Positions 1 through 7,482 of a stretch of 64,000 bases of DNA are shown here, piece after piece. The notes under the pieces were generated by a model, which was not told where the DNA came from, did not search any database, and saw only the letters and a program-made list of their open reading frames with translations. Each line of letters begins with the position of its first letter. Within the stretch, counting starts at the first letter, position 1. The position numbers and the translations under genes are program-made. Source of the stretch: Bradyrhizobium sp. CCGUVB1N3 (GTDB lineage Bacteria; Pseudomonadota; Alphaproteobacteria; Rhizobiales; Xanthobacteraceae); NCBI RefSeq assembly GCF_024199925.1, contig NZ_JANADR010000001.1, forward strand, positions 4,092,001 to 4,156,000, in the 5' to 3' direction.

Positions 1-41
1 GCATTGGAGCAGTCCGGTTCGAACGCTGCCCTGTGGGAAGA

Positions 42-815
42 TCAGTACTTCGCGACGAGCGGGCCACCCCAGCGGTAGTTCAGGCGAACCAGGCCGATGT
101 CGACGTCCTGACCAATACGGCCGGTTCCTGCAAAAGCGCCCGGCGGAAGACCAAAGACCCCAGTGAAGTAGAAGTTCACGTCGCGATGACCCATGAACAG
201 GTGATCGTACTCAAGACCGACCGACCAGTTCGGAGCGAAGCCAAATTCGAGGCCGGCCCCCACCGCGCCGCCCCAGCGCGTTTCGCTTGCAGTGTCGATC
301 GCCAGCCCGGTCGGAATATCGAAAGCTCGGTATTTGTCCCTGACGACTGCAGCGCCACCCTTCACATAGAGCAGCACGTTGTTCCAGGAGTAGCCGACCT
401 GGCCCGTGAACAGCCCGAACGCATCGATCTTTGATTCATCCTGGACGTTCGCAAAGACGAGGTTGGCGTTGGACCCCCTGAAATCGGCCCAGTTGCCCTG
501 TGCCTCCACGCCGAACACCCAGTTCGCCGTCTGCCAGCGGTAGCCGATCTGACCGCCGACGGTGCCCCCTGTGGCGTCGTGGCACCCCATAAAAACGGGC
601 GGAGCGACGAGCACACCAGCCATATTGACCAGGTCCCAGCACTTGTGGGCGGAGCCTCCGCCGCCATTGATGCCGATGTAGAAGCCGCTCCAATCATAGA
701 CCGGAGCCACTATGGGAGGGGGCGCTTTGGTGTATGGCCGCGCCGCCAGATCAGCGGCCGAGGCAGGAGCGACGAGCGCGATCAGAGCAATCGTGCCCAG
801 CAAGATCTTCTTCAT
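42..815 (-). CDS. Omp25/Omp31-like outer-membrane beta-barrel protein
   Basis: Small outer-membrane beta-barrel of the kind found in many copies in Bradyrhizobium and relatives (immunogenic Omp25/Omp31 type). Residues 1-20 are a signal peptide (MKK start, hydrophobic core, ASA cleavage site before ADLAARPY). A proline-rich linker leads to YDWSGFYIGINGGGG, the family signature of the first strand. The rest of the 257 residues alternates glycine and aromatic strands and ends in LNYRWGGPLVAKY. The terminal aromatic is Tyr rather than the usual Phe. It is monocistronic and faces away from the GMC oxidoreductase gene. A precise role (general porin or structural barrel) cannot be read from the sequence. 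Confidence 0.9.
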   Translation of the reverse strand: MKKILLGTIALIALVAPASAADLAARPYTKAPPPIVAPVYDWSGFYIGINGGGGSAHKCWDLVNMAGVLVAPPVFMGCHDATGGTVGGQIGYRWQTANWVFGVEAQGNWADFRGSNANLVFANVQDESKIDAFGLFTGQVGYSWNNVLLYVKGGAAVVRDKYRAFDIPTGLAIDTASETRWGGAVGAGLEFGFAPNWSVGLEYDHLFMGHRDVNFYFTGVFGLPPGAFAGTGRIGQDVDIGLVRLNYRWGGPLVAKY

Positions 816-1124
816 GGTGTCGACTCCGAATCGAATCTACTGCGGAGCCCCCACGCACAACCTATCATTGTCCTCCAAAATTCACGTCACCCGAACGCCA
901 CACCGCGGAGAAAGGTGAGAGTTCCTCAACCGGACGTTGATACCGCAGCCATCGCGGATTTTGCCTGGCTCATGGCGCGTAGCTTGTAGAGCGCAGAAGC
1001 CGTAGGGTGGGTTAGCGTCAGCGTAACCCACCGCTTCTTAGCAGGTGGAAAGCAAAGAGGTGGGTTACGCTTCCGCCTTCGCTCTTCGAGCGACGGCGGA
1101 CAAGTCGCTTACCTACCCTACTCC
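816..1124. other. Gene-free stretch upstream of the porin gene
   Basis: About 310 bases lie between the start of the porin gene and the stop of the GMC oxidoreductase gene. The right half is the interspersed repeat listed at 1002-1121. The left half should hold the porin promoter, but I could not identify convincing -35 and -10 boxes. No coding potential is evident. Confidence 0.6.
1002..1121. repeat. Interspersed palindromic repeat, family A copy 1
   Basis: Bounded by GTAGGGTGGG on the left and CTACCCTAC on the right, with internal GGGTTA/TAACCC palindromes, so it can fold into a long imperfect hairpin. The inner block CGCTTCCGCCTTCGCTCTTC, followed by ACGGCGGACAAGTCGCTT, recurs inverted at 5526-5639. 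It ends 4 bases before the GMC gene stop codon and may act as a transcription stop or mRNA-end stabiliser there. Confidence 0.8.
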
Positions 1125-2771
1125 TCACGCCACCGCCGTTTCCGGCACGTTCGCCGCTTCCATCGGCTGCTTGCCGCGGATCAAATCCGAGGCGCGGTCC
1201 GCAATCATCATCGTCGAGGCGTTGAGGTTCGCCGAGATCATGCGTGGCATCACGGAGGCGTCGACGACGCGCAGGCCTTGGAGACCGTGGACGCGGAGCT
1301 GATCGTCGACCACGGCCCAGGTGGACTCGGCCGGGCCCATGCGGCAGGTGCAGCCGGGGTGGAAGGTGGTGGTGCCGCGCTCGGTTGCTGCCGCGAGGAA
1401 TTCGTCATCCGTGTTGATGTTCGGCCCCGGGAAATCCTCGTAGGCGTAATAGGGCGACAGCGGCACGGACTTGAGCAGGCGCCGCGCGAGCTTCATGCCG
1501 CCGACGATGACGCGGCGGTCGAGCTCGGCGTCGAGATAGTTGGTCTGGATGATCGGCGGGGCAAAGGGATCGCTCGAGCGGATGCGGACATAGCCGCGGC
1601 TTTCCGGGCGCTGCTGCCAGGAGGCGACCGTCATGCCGGGCTCGTCCTCGAGCTGGCCCTGCACGCCTTCCTTGTAACTCGCCGGCGTGAAGGTGAGCTG
1701 GAGGTCCGAGCGATCCGGACTCTCGCCCGAATACCAGAAGCAATAGACCATGGTCGGCGACAGCGACAGCAAGCCGCGGCGCGCCGTCGCCCATTTCAGC
1801 GCCTCGACCCAGAGACGCCAGCCGCGGCGGAGCTCGTTGATGGTCTTGATGTCCTTGACGCGCGCCACCGTGCGCGGCGCGTAATGGTCCTGCAAGCCTT
1901 CGCCGACCGGGAGCGCGTGGCGCACCGCGATGCCGTGCGATTGCAGCAGATCGGGCGAGCCGACGCCGGAGAGCTGGAGGAGCTGCGGCGAATTATAGGT
2001 GCCGCCGGCGAGGATCACTTCCTTGTTGGCGCGCACTTCGATCGGCGTGCCGCCGCGGCCGCCCTTGATGTAGCGCACGCCGACCGCGCGCTTGCCCTCG
2101 AAGATGATTTCGGTGGCGTGCGCGTGGGTATGCACATGCACGTTCGGCCGCTTCATCGCGGGCTTGAGGAACGCGGTCGAGCCGGAGACGCGCAGGCCGT
2201 TGTCGATGGTGCGCTGGCAGTAGGACACGCCTTCCTGCGTCTTGCCGTTGTAGTCGGGATTGCGGGGAATGCCGAGCGACACAGCGCCTTCCATGAAGGC
2301 CTCGCAGAGCGGATCGCGCCATTCCATGGTGGTGACGGTGAGGCTGCCGTCGCGGCCGCGATAGAGATCCTCGCCTTCACCGACCCGCTTCTCCAGCCGC
2401 TTGAAGTAGGGCAGCACGTCGGCATAGCTCCAGCCGCGATTGCCCATCTGCGCCCAGGTGTCGAAGTCGAGGTTCTGGCCGCGGTTGTAGATGTGCCCGT
2501 TGATCGAGGACGAGCCGCCGAGCGTCTTGCCACGCGGAGCGTAGATGCTGCGGCCGCCGGTCCAGGGTCCCGGCTCCTGCTGGTAAGCCCAGTTGATGCT
2601 CTTCATGTGGAAGGTCTTGATGAAACCCGCCGGCAGATGGATGTAGGGATGCCAGTCGCTCGGACCTGCCTCGAGCACGCAGATGCTGGTGTTCGGATCC
2701 TCGCTGAGCCGATTGGCGAGCACGCAGCCGGCCGAGCCGGCGCCAACGATCACATAGTCAAATCTGTCCAT
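1125..2771 (-). CDS. GMC-family FAD oxidoreductase (choline/alcohol dehydrogenase-like)
   Basis: Flavin-dependent alcohol dehydrogenase of the glucose-methanol-choline family. The ADP-binding GAGSAG motif lies at residues 10-15, followed by the acidic LEAG strand end. The first GMC signature region (GKTLGGSSSINGHIYNRG) lies near residues 80-100. The conserved catalytic pair is seen as His in TTFHPGCTCRMG (about residue 469) and Asn in NLNAST (about 517). The length, 548 residues, is typical. There is no signal peptide, so it is cytoplasmic. The substrate cannot be fixed from sequence: choline dehydrogenase-like enzymes of this subgroup oxidise many primary alcohols. No betaine-aldehyde dehydrogenase or betI-type regulator is next to it, which argues against a dedicated betaine pathway. 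It lies 17 nt downstream of the acetyltransferase gene and may be cotranscribed with it. Confidence 0.9.
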   Translation of the reverse strand: MDRFDYVIVGAGSAGCVLANRLSEDPNTSICVLEAGPSDWHPYIHLPAGFIKTFHMKSINWAYQQEPGPWTGGRSIYAPRGKTLGGSSSINGHIYNRGQNLDFDTWAQMGNRGWSYADVLPYFKRLEKRVGEGEDLYRGRDGSLTVTTMEWRDPLCEAFMEGAVSLGIPRNPDYNGKTQEGVSYCQRTIDNGLRVSGSTAFLKPAMKRPNVHVHTHAHATEIIFEGKRAVGVRYIKGGRGGTPIEVRANKEVILAGGTYNSPQLLQLSGVGSPDLLQSHGIAVRHALPVGEGLQDHYAPRTVARVKDIKTINELRRGWRLWVEALKWATARRGLLSLSPTMVYCFWYSGESPDRSDLQLTFTPASYKEGVQGQLEDEPGMTVASWQQRPESRGYVRIRSSDPFAPPIIQTNYLDAELDRRVIVGGMKLARRLLKSVPLSPYYAYEDFPGPNINTDDEFLAAATERGTTTFHPGCTCRMGPAESTWAVVDDQLRVHGLQGLRVVDASVMPRMISANLNASTMMIADRASDLIRGKQPMEAANVPETAVA

Positions 2772-2788
2772 CTTGCCTCAAGCTCCCC

Positions 2789-3382
2789 TCAACGCGGCTT
2801 GTCGTTGAGTTGATAGGTCAAATGCGCCTTCACCGTCGGCCATTCGGCGGCGGTGATGCTGTAGACGACGGTGTCGCGCAGCGCGCCGTTCGGCGCGACC
2901 TGGTGGCTGCGCAAAATGCCGTCCTGCTTGGCGCCAAGCCGCTCGATGGCGCGCCGGCTCTGGTGATTGAAAAAATGCGTGCGGAACTCGACCGCGATGC
3001 AGTTGAGCTGCTCGAAGGCATGGGTCAGCAGCAGCAGCTTGCACTGCGTGTTGAGGGGACTGCGCTGCGCGCTCTTGGCGTACCAGGTCGATCCGATCTC
3101 GACGCGGCGGTTGCTCGCATCGATGTTCATGTAGGTGGTCTGGCCGACGATCTTGCCGTCGGCGTCGAACACCGTGAAAGGCAGCATGGAACCCGCAGTC
3201 TGCAAGCCAAGGCGGCGATCGATCTCCTTCGCCATGTTCTCAGGTCTGGGGATCGCGGTGTACCAAAGCTTGTCAAGCTCGCCGTCCTTGACGGCCTCCA
3301 CCAGGGCGTCGCGATGCTGCTGCGACAACGGCTCGAGCCGCGCATGCTCGCCGCGCAGGGTGATGGGATCAGGCCAGGGCAT
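2789..3382 (-). CDS. GNAT-family N-acetyltransferase
   Basis: Acetyl-CoA-dependent N-acetyltransferase resembling RimJ/RimL-type enzymes that acetylate protein N-termini or small amines. It shows the RLEPLSQQHRDAL start, a central beta region (VGQTTYMNIDASNRRVEIGSTW) and the RAIERLGAKQDGILR segment typical of the acetyl-CoA fold. I place the start at the ATG at 3382 (MPWPDPITL), preceded by GAGGA about 8 nt upstream, which gives 197 residues. Two in-frame ATGs lie further upstream (3397, 3406) but have poorer ribosome-binding sites. The substrate is unknown. Confidence 0.85.
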   Translation of the reverse strand: MPWPDPITLRGEHARLEPLSQQHRDALVEAVKDGELDKLWYTAIPRPENMAKEIDRRLGLQTAGSMLPFTVFDADGKIVGQTTYMNIDASNRRVEIGSTWYAKSAQRSPLNTQCKLLLLTHAFEQLNCIAVEFRTHFFNHQSRRAIERLGAKQDGILRSHQVAPNGALRDTVVYSITAAEWPTVKAHLTYQLNDKPR

Positions 3383-3400
3383 TCTATCGTTCCTCATGAT

Positions 3401-3505
3401 TGTCATTCCGGGGCGGCTCGAAGAGCCGGACTATGGTGCGCACTTGCGCACCTGAGAATCTCGAGATCCCGGGTTCTATGCTCCGCATAGCCCCGGGATG
3501 ACAAT
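3401..3505. repeat. Interspersed palindromic repeat, family B
   Basis: Begins TGTCATTCCGGGG and ends CCCCGGGATGACA, an inverted pair framing shorter hairpins (GTGCGCACTTGCGCAC; CTATGCTCCGCATAG). Elements of this architecture are common between genes in Bradyrhizobium. It fills the gap between the acetyltransferase and SMP-30 genes, which point the same way. Confidence 0.75.
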
Positions 3506-3523
3506 CGCGTTTTACGCGATTGT
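3501..3523 (-). terminator. Hairpin directly after the SMP-30 gene
   Basis: Perfect 9-bp inverted repeat ACAATCGCG-TTTTA-CGCGATTGT starting at the last base of the SMP-30 stop codon. It lacks a clear U-tract, so it may be a weak or bidirectional terminator or the outer arm of the adjacent repeat. Confidence 0.55.
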
Positions 3524-4449
3524 CACTTATTCAAAAAATTCAACGGCAAACCGCCGCGCGGCCAGTCCATGGCGATCAGTTCACCCCTGCCCGACAGCGT
3601 GATGTAGGCGGTCTTGAGCTCAGGGCCGCCGAAGGCGATGTTGGTGGTGACGCGGTCGCCGGTCGGGACCTGCTCGACCAGCTTGCCATCCGGCGCGATC
3701 ACCGAGATGCAGCCGGAAACCAGCGTTGCGACACAGACATTGCCGTTGGCCTCGACCGCAAGCGAGTCGAACATCTGGTAGCCGCCAAGCCCCGCGATCG
3801 GGTTGCCGCGCTCGCCGCGATAGATCACCTCACGCGGCTTGAGCGTGCCGGGTGCGGAGAGCTCATAAGCCCAGAGCCGCGCGGTCGGCGTTTCCGCGAT
3901 GTAGACGGTGTTCTCGTCCGGCGACAGCCCGATGCCGTTCGCCGGCAGCACGCCGTGCACGACCTCGACGATGTCGCTCATGCCGGGCTTGAGATAGTAC
4001 ATCCCGCCGACATCCATGTCGCGCGCACGACGCTTTCCGAGGTCGGAGAACCACAGGCCGCCATGCCGGTCGAAGACGAGATCGTTGGGACCGCGCAAAT
4101 CATGCTCGCCGCATTTGGTCACGACGGTCTCAACCTTGCCCGATTGCAAGTCGACGCGCTGGATCGCGCCGCCGAGATAATCATCGGGCTGCGGCCCAGG
4201 CATGATCATCTTGCCAGCCGGGATCCAGGAGAAGCCGCCGTTGTTGCAGATGTAGATCTTGCCGTCGGGGCCGAGCGCAGCGCCGTTCGGCCCGCCGGGA
4301 ATTTTTGCGACGATCTCTTTCCGCCCGTCGGGATAAACGCGCGTGAGCCGTGCCCCGCGGATCTCCACCAGCACGACCGAGCCGTCCGGCATCACCACCG
4401 GCCCTTCCGGAAACTCGAGGTCGGTGGCGAGAACGCGGACGTCGGACAT
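3523..4449 (-). CDS. SMP-30/gluconolactonase-family sugar lactonase
   Basis: Six-bladed beta-propeller lactonase/esterase of the SMP-30/gluconolactonase/LRE family, which hydrolyses sugar lactones using one divalent metal. Metal-site elements are visible: the Glu of LEFPEGPVV near the N-terminus, the Asn of GPNDLVFDRHGG, and the Asp of GIGLSPDENTVYIAET. I choose the ATG at 4449 (MSDVRVLATDL), preceded by GGGAGG, giving 308 residues. A longer reading frame extends 34 codons upstream but has no good start. The true lactone substrate is unknown. No sugar dehydrogenase lies nearby except the GMC enzyme two genes downstream, which could in principle produce a lactone. Confidence 0.88.
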   Translation of the reverse strand: MSDVRVLATDLEFPEGPVVMPDGSVVLVEIRGARLTRVYPDGRKEIVAKIPGGPNGAALGPDGKIYICNNGGFSWIPAGKMIMPGPQPDDYLGGAIQRVDLQSGKVETVVTKCGEHDLRGPNDLVFDRHGGLWFSDLGKRRARDMDVGGMYYLKPGMSDIVEVVHGVLPANGIGLSPDENTVYIAETPTARLWAYELSAPGTLKPREVIYRGERGNPIAGLGGYQMFDSLAVEANGNVCVATLVSGCISVIAPDGKLVEQVPTGDRVTTNIAFGGPELKTAYITLSGRGELIAMDWPRGGLPLNFLNK

Positions 4450-4580
4450 TTTGGCCTCCCGGCGGCTTGTTATGGCTTGCACGGGAGATGTCGGCCCCGC
4501 ACGCAAGATTTGCCTGCGGTTATGGCAAAGTCGCTCCCGCTTGCCAAGCAAGCGGCCGGGTATGCCAGCGTTGCGCCGCC

Positions 4581-5426
4581 CTATTCCTTCACCGGCACCC
4601 AGATCTCGAAGCCGCCATTGCCGGTCTTGGGATCGAACTTCTCGTCATAGCGTTCGAAGTTCGGTGCGTCCGCGGCCTTCAGGTTTGAGGCCGGCAGCCA
4701 CTGATTCCAGATCGTGTTGACGGTGCGGCGGATCGAGGCGACGTGGTCGGCGTGGGTGAAGACCGCATAGCGCTGCTCGGGAATGCGGATGCGACCAAAG
4801 CGCCGCGGCAGGTCGGAGAAGTCGGAGACTTCGACGCCGGCGATGTAGTCGAAATTGCCGGCGTCATCGCCGTTGCAGCAGACGCCATAGGCGACTTGAT
4901 ATTTCCCTTGGCCGACGCACGCGGGAATGTCGGCGACCTCCTGGTGGAAGCGGTGCCAGAGGCCAGGGATGACGGCGCCATTGTCGCAGGAGATGCGCTC
5001 ACCGAGGCCTGCGACGAGGAAGGCCTTGGCGGTTTCGAAGCGGGGCGGTGCGAGATTGTCGAGCAGTGTGGCGTCCATGAGGATCGGCTCCTGAAGCTTG
5101 AGTTGGCTCGTGCACGTTGCCGCCCTGACCGCCTCGGGTGTCACGCCAAAATGGTCGCGGAACGCGCGGGTGAAGGCTTCGTGGGAGCCATAGTCCGCTT
5201 CCAGCGCGAGTGACAAAATGTCCGGCGCGCCGCGCGCCAGGTTACGCGCGGCTTCCGTGAGCCGCCGCGCCCGCACGTAGCGCATCACCGGAAATCCGGT
5301 CGCTGCCGCAAACGCGCGCACCATGTGGAAGCGCGACACGCCGCCGATCTCGGCGATCTGGTCGAGCGTCATCGGCTCGGCGAGATGGCTTTCGATGAAC
5401 CAGAGTGCGCGCTGGGCTGGGTTCAT
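4581..5426 (-). CDS. AraC-type regulator with GyrI-like effector domain
   Basis: Transcription regulator with the domain order of Rob/SoxS-GyrI fusions. The N-terminal AraC helix-turn-helix pair covers residues 1-105 (FIESHLAEPMTLDQIAEIGG, then DYGSHEAFTRAFRDHFGVTP). It is followed by a GyrI/AraC effector-binding domain from about 120 to the end (RFGRIRIPEQRYAVFTHADH, ending GGFEIWVPVKE). Such effector domains bind amphipathic or cationic small molecules and often control efflux or detoxification genes. The start is taken at the ATG at 5426 (MNPAQRALWF), where the domain begins, giving 281 residues. The 64 upstream codons of the open frame read through repeat DNA. Its target is not evident. 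The gene stands alone. Confidence 0.88.
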   Translation of the reverse strand: MNPAQRALWFIESHLAEPMTLDQIAEIGGVSRFHMVRAFAAATGFPVMRYVRARRLTEAARNLARGAPDILSLALEADYGSHEAFTRAFRDHFGVTPEAVRAATCTSQLKLQEPILMDATLLDNLAPPRFETAKAFLVAGLGERISCDNGAVIPGLWHRFHQEVADIPACVGQGKYQVAYGVCCNGDDAGNFDYIAGVEVSDFSDLPRRFGRIRIPEQRYAVFTHADHVASIRRTVNTIWNQWLPASNLKAADAPNFERYDEKFDPKTGNGGFEIWVPVKE

Positions 5427-5525
5427 GAACTTACGGCCCTCATTCGAAGCGTGGCGATGGTGCACGAATTGCAGACGCCGCGCTTGATCAGGATTGCTGT
5501 CGCACACATGCGGTTTCGGAAGGGG

Positions 5526-5639
5526 CAAAGCGACTTGTCCGCCGTAGCTCGAAGAGCGAAGGCGGAAGCGTGCCCACCATTTCCGTTGCCATACGCAGAA
5601 GTGGTGGGCACGGCGCAAGAGCGCCTCTGCCCACCCTAC
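5526..5639. repeat. Interspersed palindromic repeat, family A copy 2 (inverted)
   Basis: Reverse complement of the element at 1002-1121 with some divergence. It shares GCGACTTGTCCGCCGT, GCTCGAAGAGCGAAGGCGGA and the terminal CCCACCCTAC. A central palindrome, GTGCCCACCA...TGGTGGGCAC, gives a strong hairpin. The element contains the stop codon of the 5636-5995 gene. Confidence 0.8.
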
Positions 5640-5995
5640 TTGTCCTTCGTTTCCTTCGCCGCTGGCGCGTCCTGCTTCTTCTTCAGATCCTCGGCCGTTT
5701 TCGTCTGCGCGGCCTGGAGATCACTGAGCGTCTTCTGCAAGCCCGCCACCGTCGCTTTCAACGCGTCGATCTGCCGGTTGGCGGCGTCGATCTTCTGCTG
5801 ATGATCGAGGGTGAGCTTGGTCATCGTCTTCTGGAGAAAGTCGACATTGCTTTGCAGGCAGCTCGTCCGCCGCTCCCAGGTCTTCTCGACCGTGCAGATC
5901 TCGATGCCGGGAACATCCTGCGCGCGGATGCGTCCCGTTGACATCGTCACGAGCAGCAAAATCGCGACACATAGCGAAGCATTCCGGCCCGGCAT
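5636..5995 (-). CDS. Small exported coiled-coil protein
   Basis: Not assignable to a named family. It is a 119-residue protein with a signal peptide (residues 1-25, cleavage after IRA before QDVPG). A short Cys-containing segment follows (ICTVEKTWERRTSC, two Cys that could form a disulfide). From about residue 48 to 110 there is a long heptad-rich helix (QKIDAANRQIDALKATVAGL) and then a Lys/Asp/Ala tail. This layout suggests a periplasmic homomultimeric coiled coil. The final codons and the stop lie inside repeat family A, so the C-terminus may have been set by repeat insertion. Confidence 0.7.
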   Translation of the reverse strand: MPGRNASLCVAILLLVTMSTGRIRAQDVPGIEICTVEKTWERRTSCLQSNVDFLQKTMTKLTLDHQQKIDAANRQIDALKATVAGLQKTLSDLQAAQTKTAEDLKKKQDAPAAKETKDK

Positions 5996-6183
5996 GCAGG
6001 TTCCTCATGAGAACGTCGATCACGGCAAATTGCGCTGACGGCGCGCACGCCCATGACGATACCATACTGGCACCGCATTCTCGCGTTGAGCTTGGGCGGT
6101 TCCTCCGGGTGGGAGGACTAACGACGGATGCGGAGAGTGGGGCGGCTCGACCCGTATCCTTTTTTGAGGGGAGATCATTGCGA

Positions 6184-6408
6184 ATGGCAACGCGCGAAAG
6201 ACGTCTGGCCGAATTCAACGGCGAGGGAGAACCACCGCCTGGCATGCCGGTCGAAGTGCTTTGCGAAGACCATAGTGGAACCTATACCCTGCCCTTTGCC
6301 TGCCGCTATGTCGGGGGGCGCTGGCAGAATCATGAGGCCGGCATCGCCGTAGAGGCGACGGTGATCGGCTGGCGCCTGCCGCGCGTGAAGCAGGCGGGCG
6401 TAGCGTAG
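6184..6408 (+). CDS. Small conserved-looking hypothetical protein
   Basis: Function not recognised. A 74-residue soluble protein starts at the ATG at 6184 with an excellent ribosome-binding site (GAGGGGAG, 7 nt spacing); the open frame extends further upstream without such a signal. It is acidic in the middle (MPVEVLCEDHSGTYTLPFAC, two Cys) and ends with a predicted beta-rich stretch including VEATVIGWRLPRV. No membrane segment is present. Codon use matches the neighbours and the RBS is strong, so I regard it as real. It is isolated between opposing genes. Confidence 0.6.
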   Translation: MATRERRLAEFNGEGEPPPGMPVEVLCEDHSGTYTLPFACRYVGGRWQNHEAGIAVEATVIGWRLPRVKQAGVA

Positions 6409-6629
6409 AGGCGGACGACCTGTCTCAAAATGCGACGGGGCCCGGCCGTTCTTTAAGATTTGGAACGCGGACCGAACGAATCGCGTCCGAATCAGCCGCC
6501 GGGCTCCGTTGTCGGCCTGTTCACCACTAGATGTCGGCGCGGCGCAGCGTCGATGTACCACATCAAGCAGAGACGCGCGCGGGCAGAGCCCCGCGGCCGG
6601 CGGCAAAGGTTAATCGCGCCCTGCGAACG

Positions 6630-6652
6630 GGCAGCCGACCCGAAAGGCTGCC
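6630..6652 (-). terminator. Hairpin after the GST gene
   Basis: Inverted repeat GGCAGCC-N9-GGCTGCC abutting the stop codon of the GST gene. No U-run follows, so it is a candidate factor-assisted terminator only. Confidence 0.4.
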
Positions 6653-7308
6653 TAATATTCGACCTCGAGCTCCTCGATCTCCGCCGGCTCCGCCTTGGCG
6701 GCCGCGATCCATTCCTGCATCTCGCCCATGCCCATGATGGTATCGGCATAGGCCTTGAGCCGCGGCTCGAGCTTGACGTCATAGGTTACAAAACGCGTCA
6801 CGACAGGCGCGTACATCGCATCCGCCATGGTGCGCTTCTCGCCGAACAGGAATGGACCGCCGGATTTTTCCAGGCAGTCGCGCCAGATGATCCAGACGCG
6901 GTCGATGTCGGCCTGCGCGCGCGACCAGATCTTGAAGCCGGGAAAATGGCCCTTCAGGTTCACGGGCAGTGAGGCGCGCAGCGTGGTGAAGCCGGAATGG
7001 ATTTCGCCGCAGATTGAGCGGCAATGGGCGCGCTGGATGCGGTCGGCCGGCAACAGCCCAGCGGCCGGCATGATCTCGTTGAGATACTCGCCGATCGCCA
7101 GCGTATCCCAGATGGTGGCGCCCTCGTGCCGCAGGCACGGCACCAGGATCGAGGAGGACAGCAGCAGGATCTCGGCGCGCGCGGACGGGTCGTCCGGCGC
7201 GGTCACGATCTCCTCGAAATCGAGCCCCGAGAACTTTGTCAAAAGCCAGCCACGCAGCGACCACGACGAGTAGTTCTTGCTGCTGATGGTCAGTGTCGCT
7301 TTCGCCAT
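6652..7308 (-). CDS. Glutathione S-transferase
   Basis: 218-residue GST-fold protein. The N-terminal thioredoxin-like half (about 1-80) carries SSKNYSSWSLRGW, where the first Ser/Asn cluster sits at the glutathione-activating position. The SNAIL-like glutathione-gamma-Glu site appears as GATIWDTLAIGEYL (residues 63-76). The all-helical C-terminal half contains FPGFKIWSRAQADIDRVW and RTMADAMYAPVVTRF, the latter being the N-capping box region. It probably conjugates glutathione to electrophiles or acts as a reductase in the cytoplasm. The substrate is unknown, and nothing next to it suggests a dedicated pathway. Confidence 0.9.
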   Translation of the reverse strand: MAKATLTISSKNYSSWSLRGWLLTKFSGLDFEEIVTAPDDPSARAEILLLSSSILVPCLRHEGATIWDTLAIGEYLNEIMPAAGLLPADRIQRAHCRSICGEIHSGFTTLRASLPVNLKGHFPGFKIWSRAQADIDRVWIIWRDCLEKSGGPFLFGEKRTMADAMYAPVVTRFVTYDVKLEPRLKAYADTIMGMGEMQEWIAAAKAEPAEIEELEVEY

Positions 7309-7482
7309 ATGGCCCTTCCCTCGCGCCTGAATTCCTGACGCCGCCGCCCGTTATGCGCGGTGCCCAAAGTTCGTGCTTCCCCGTATTCCACAGCAAGCGA
7401 CATGCCAGTTCTCAGGGCGAATTGACTCGAATCTGGCGTCGATATTGCATGGTGCCCTGGGGTCAGGGTGGGCGTTTCAGTA

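Noticed and set aside
816..930. EcfG promoter before the porin gene (GTTCC at 921, AACG at 894)
   Set aside because: The spacer is 23 nt, outside the 16-18 nt range.
1278..2813. Long plus-strand open frame (511 codons) opposite the GMC oxidoreductase gene
   Set aside because: It is a mirror of a high-GC coding gene: its translation is rich in Arg, Ala, Gly, Val and Asp with no domain, and the minus-strand gene has clear FAD and catalytic motifs.
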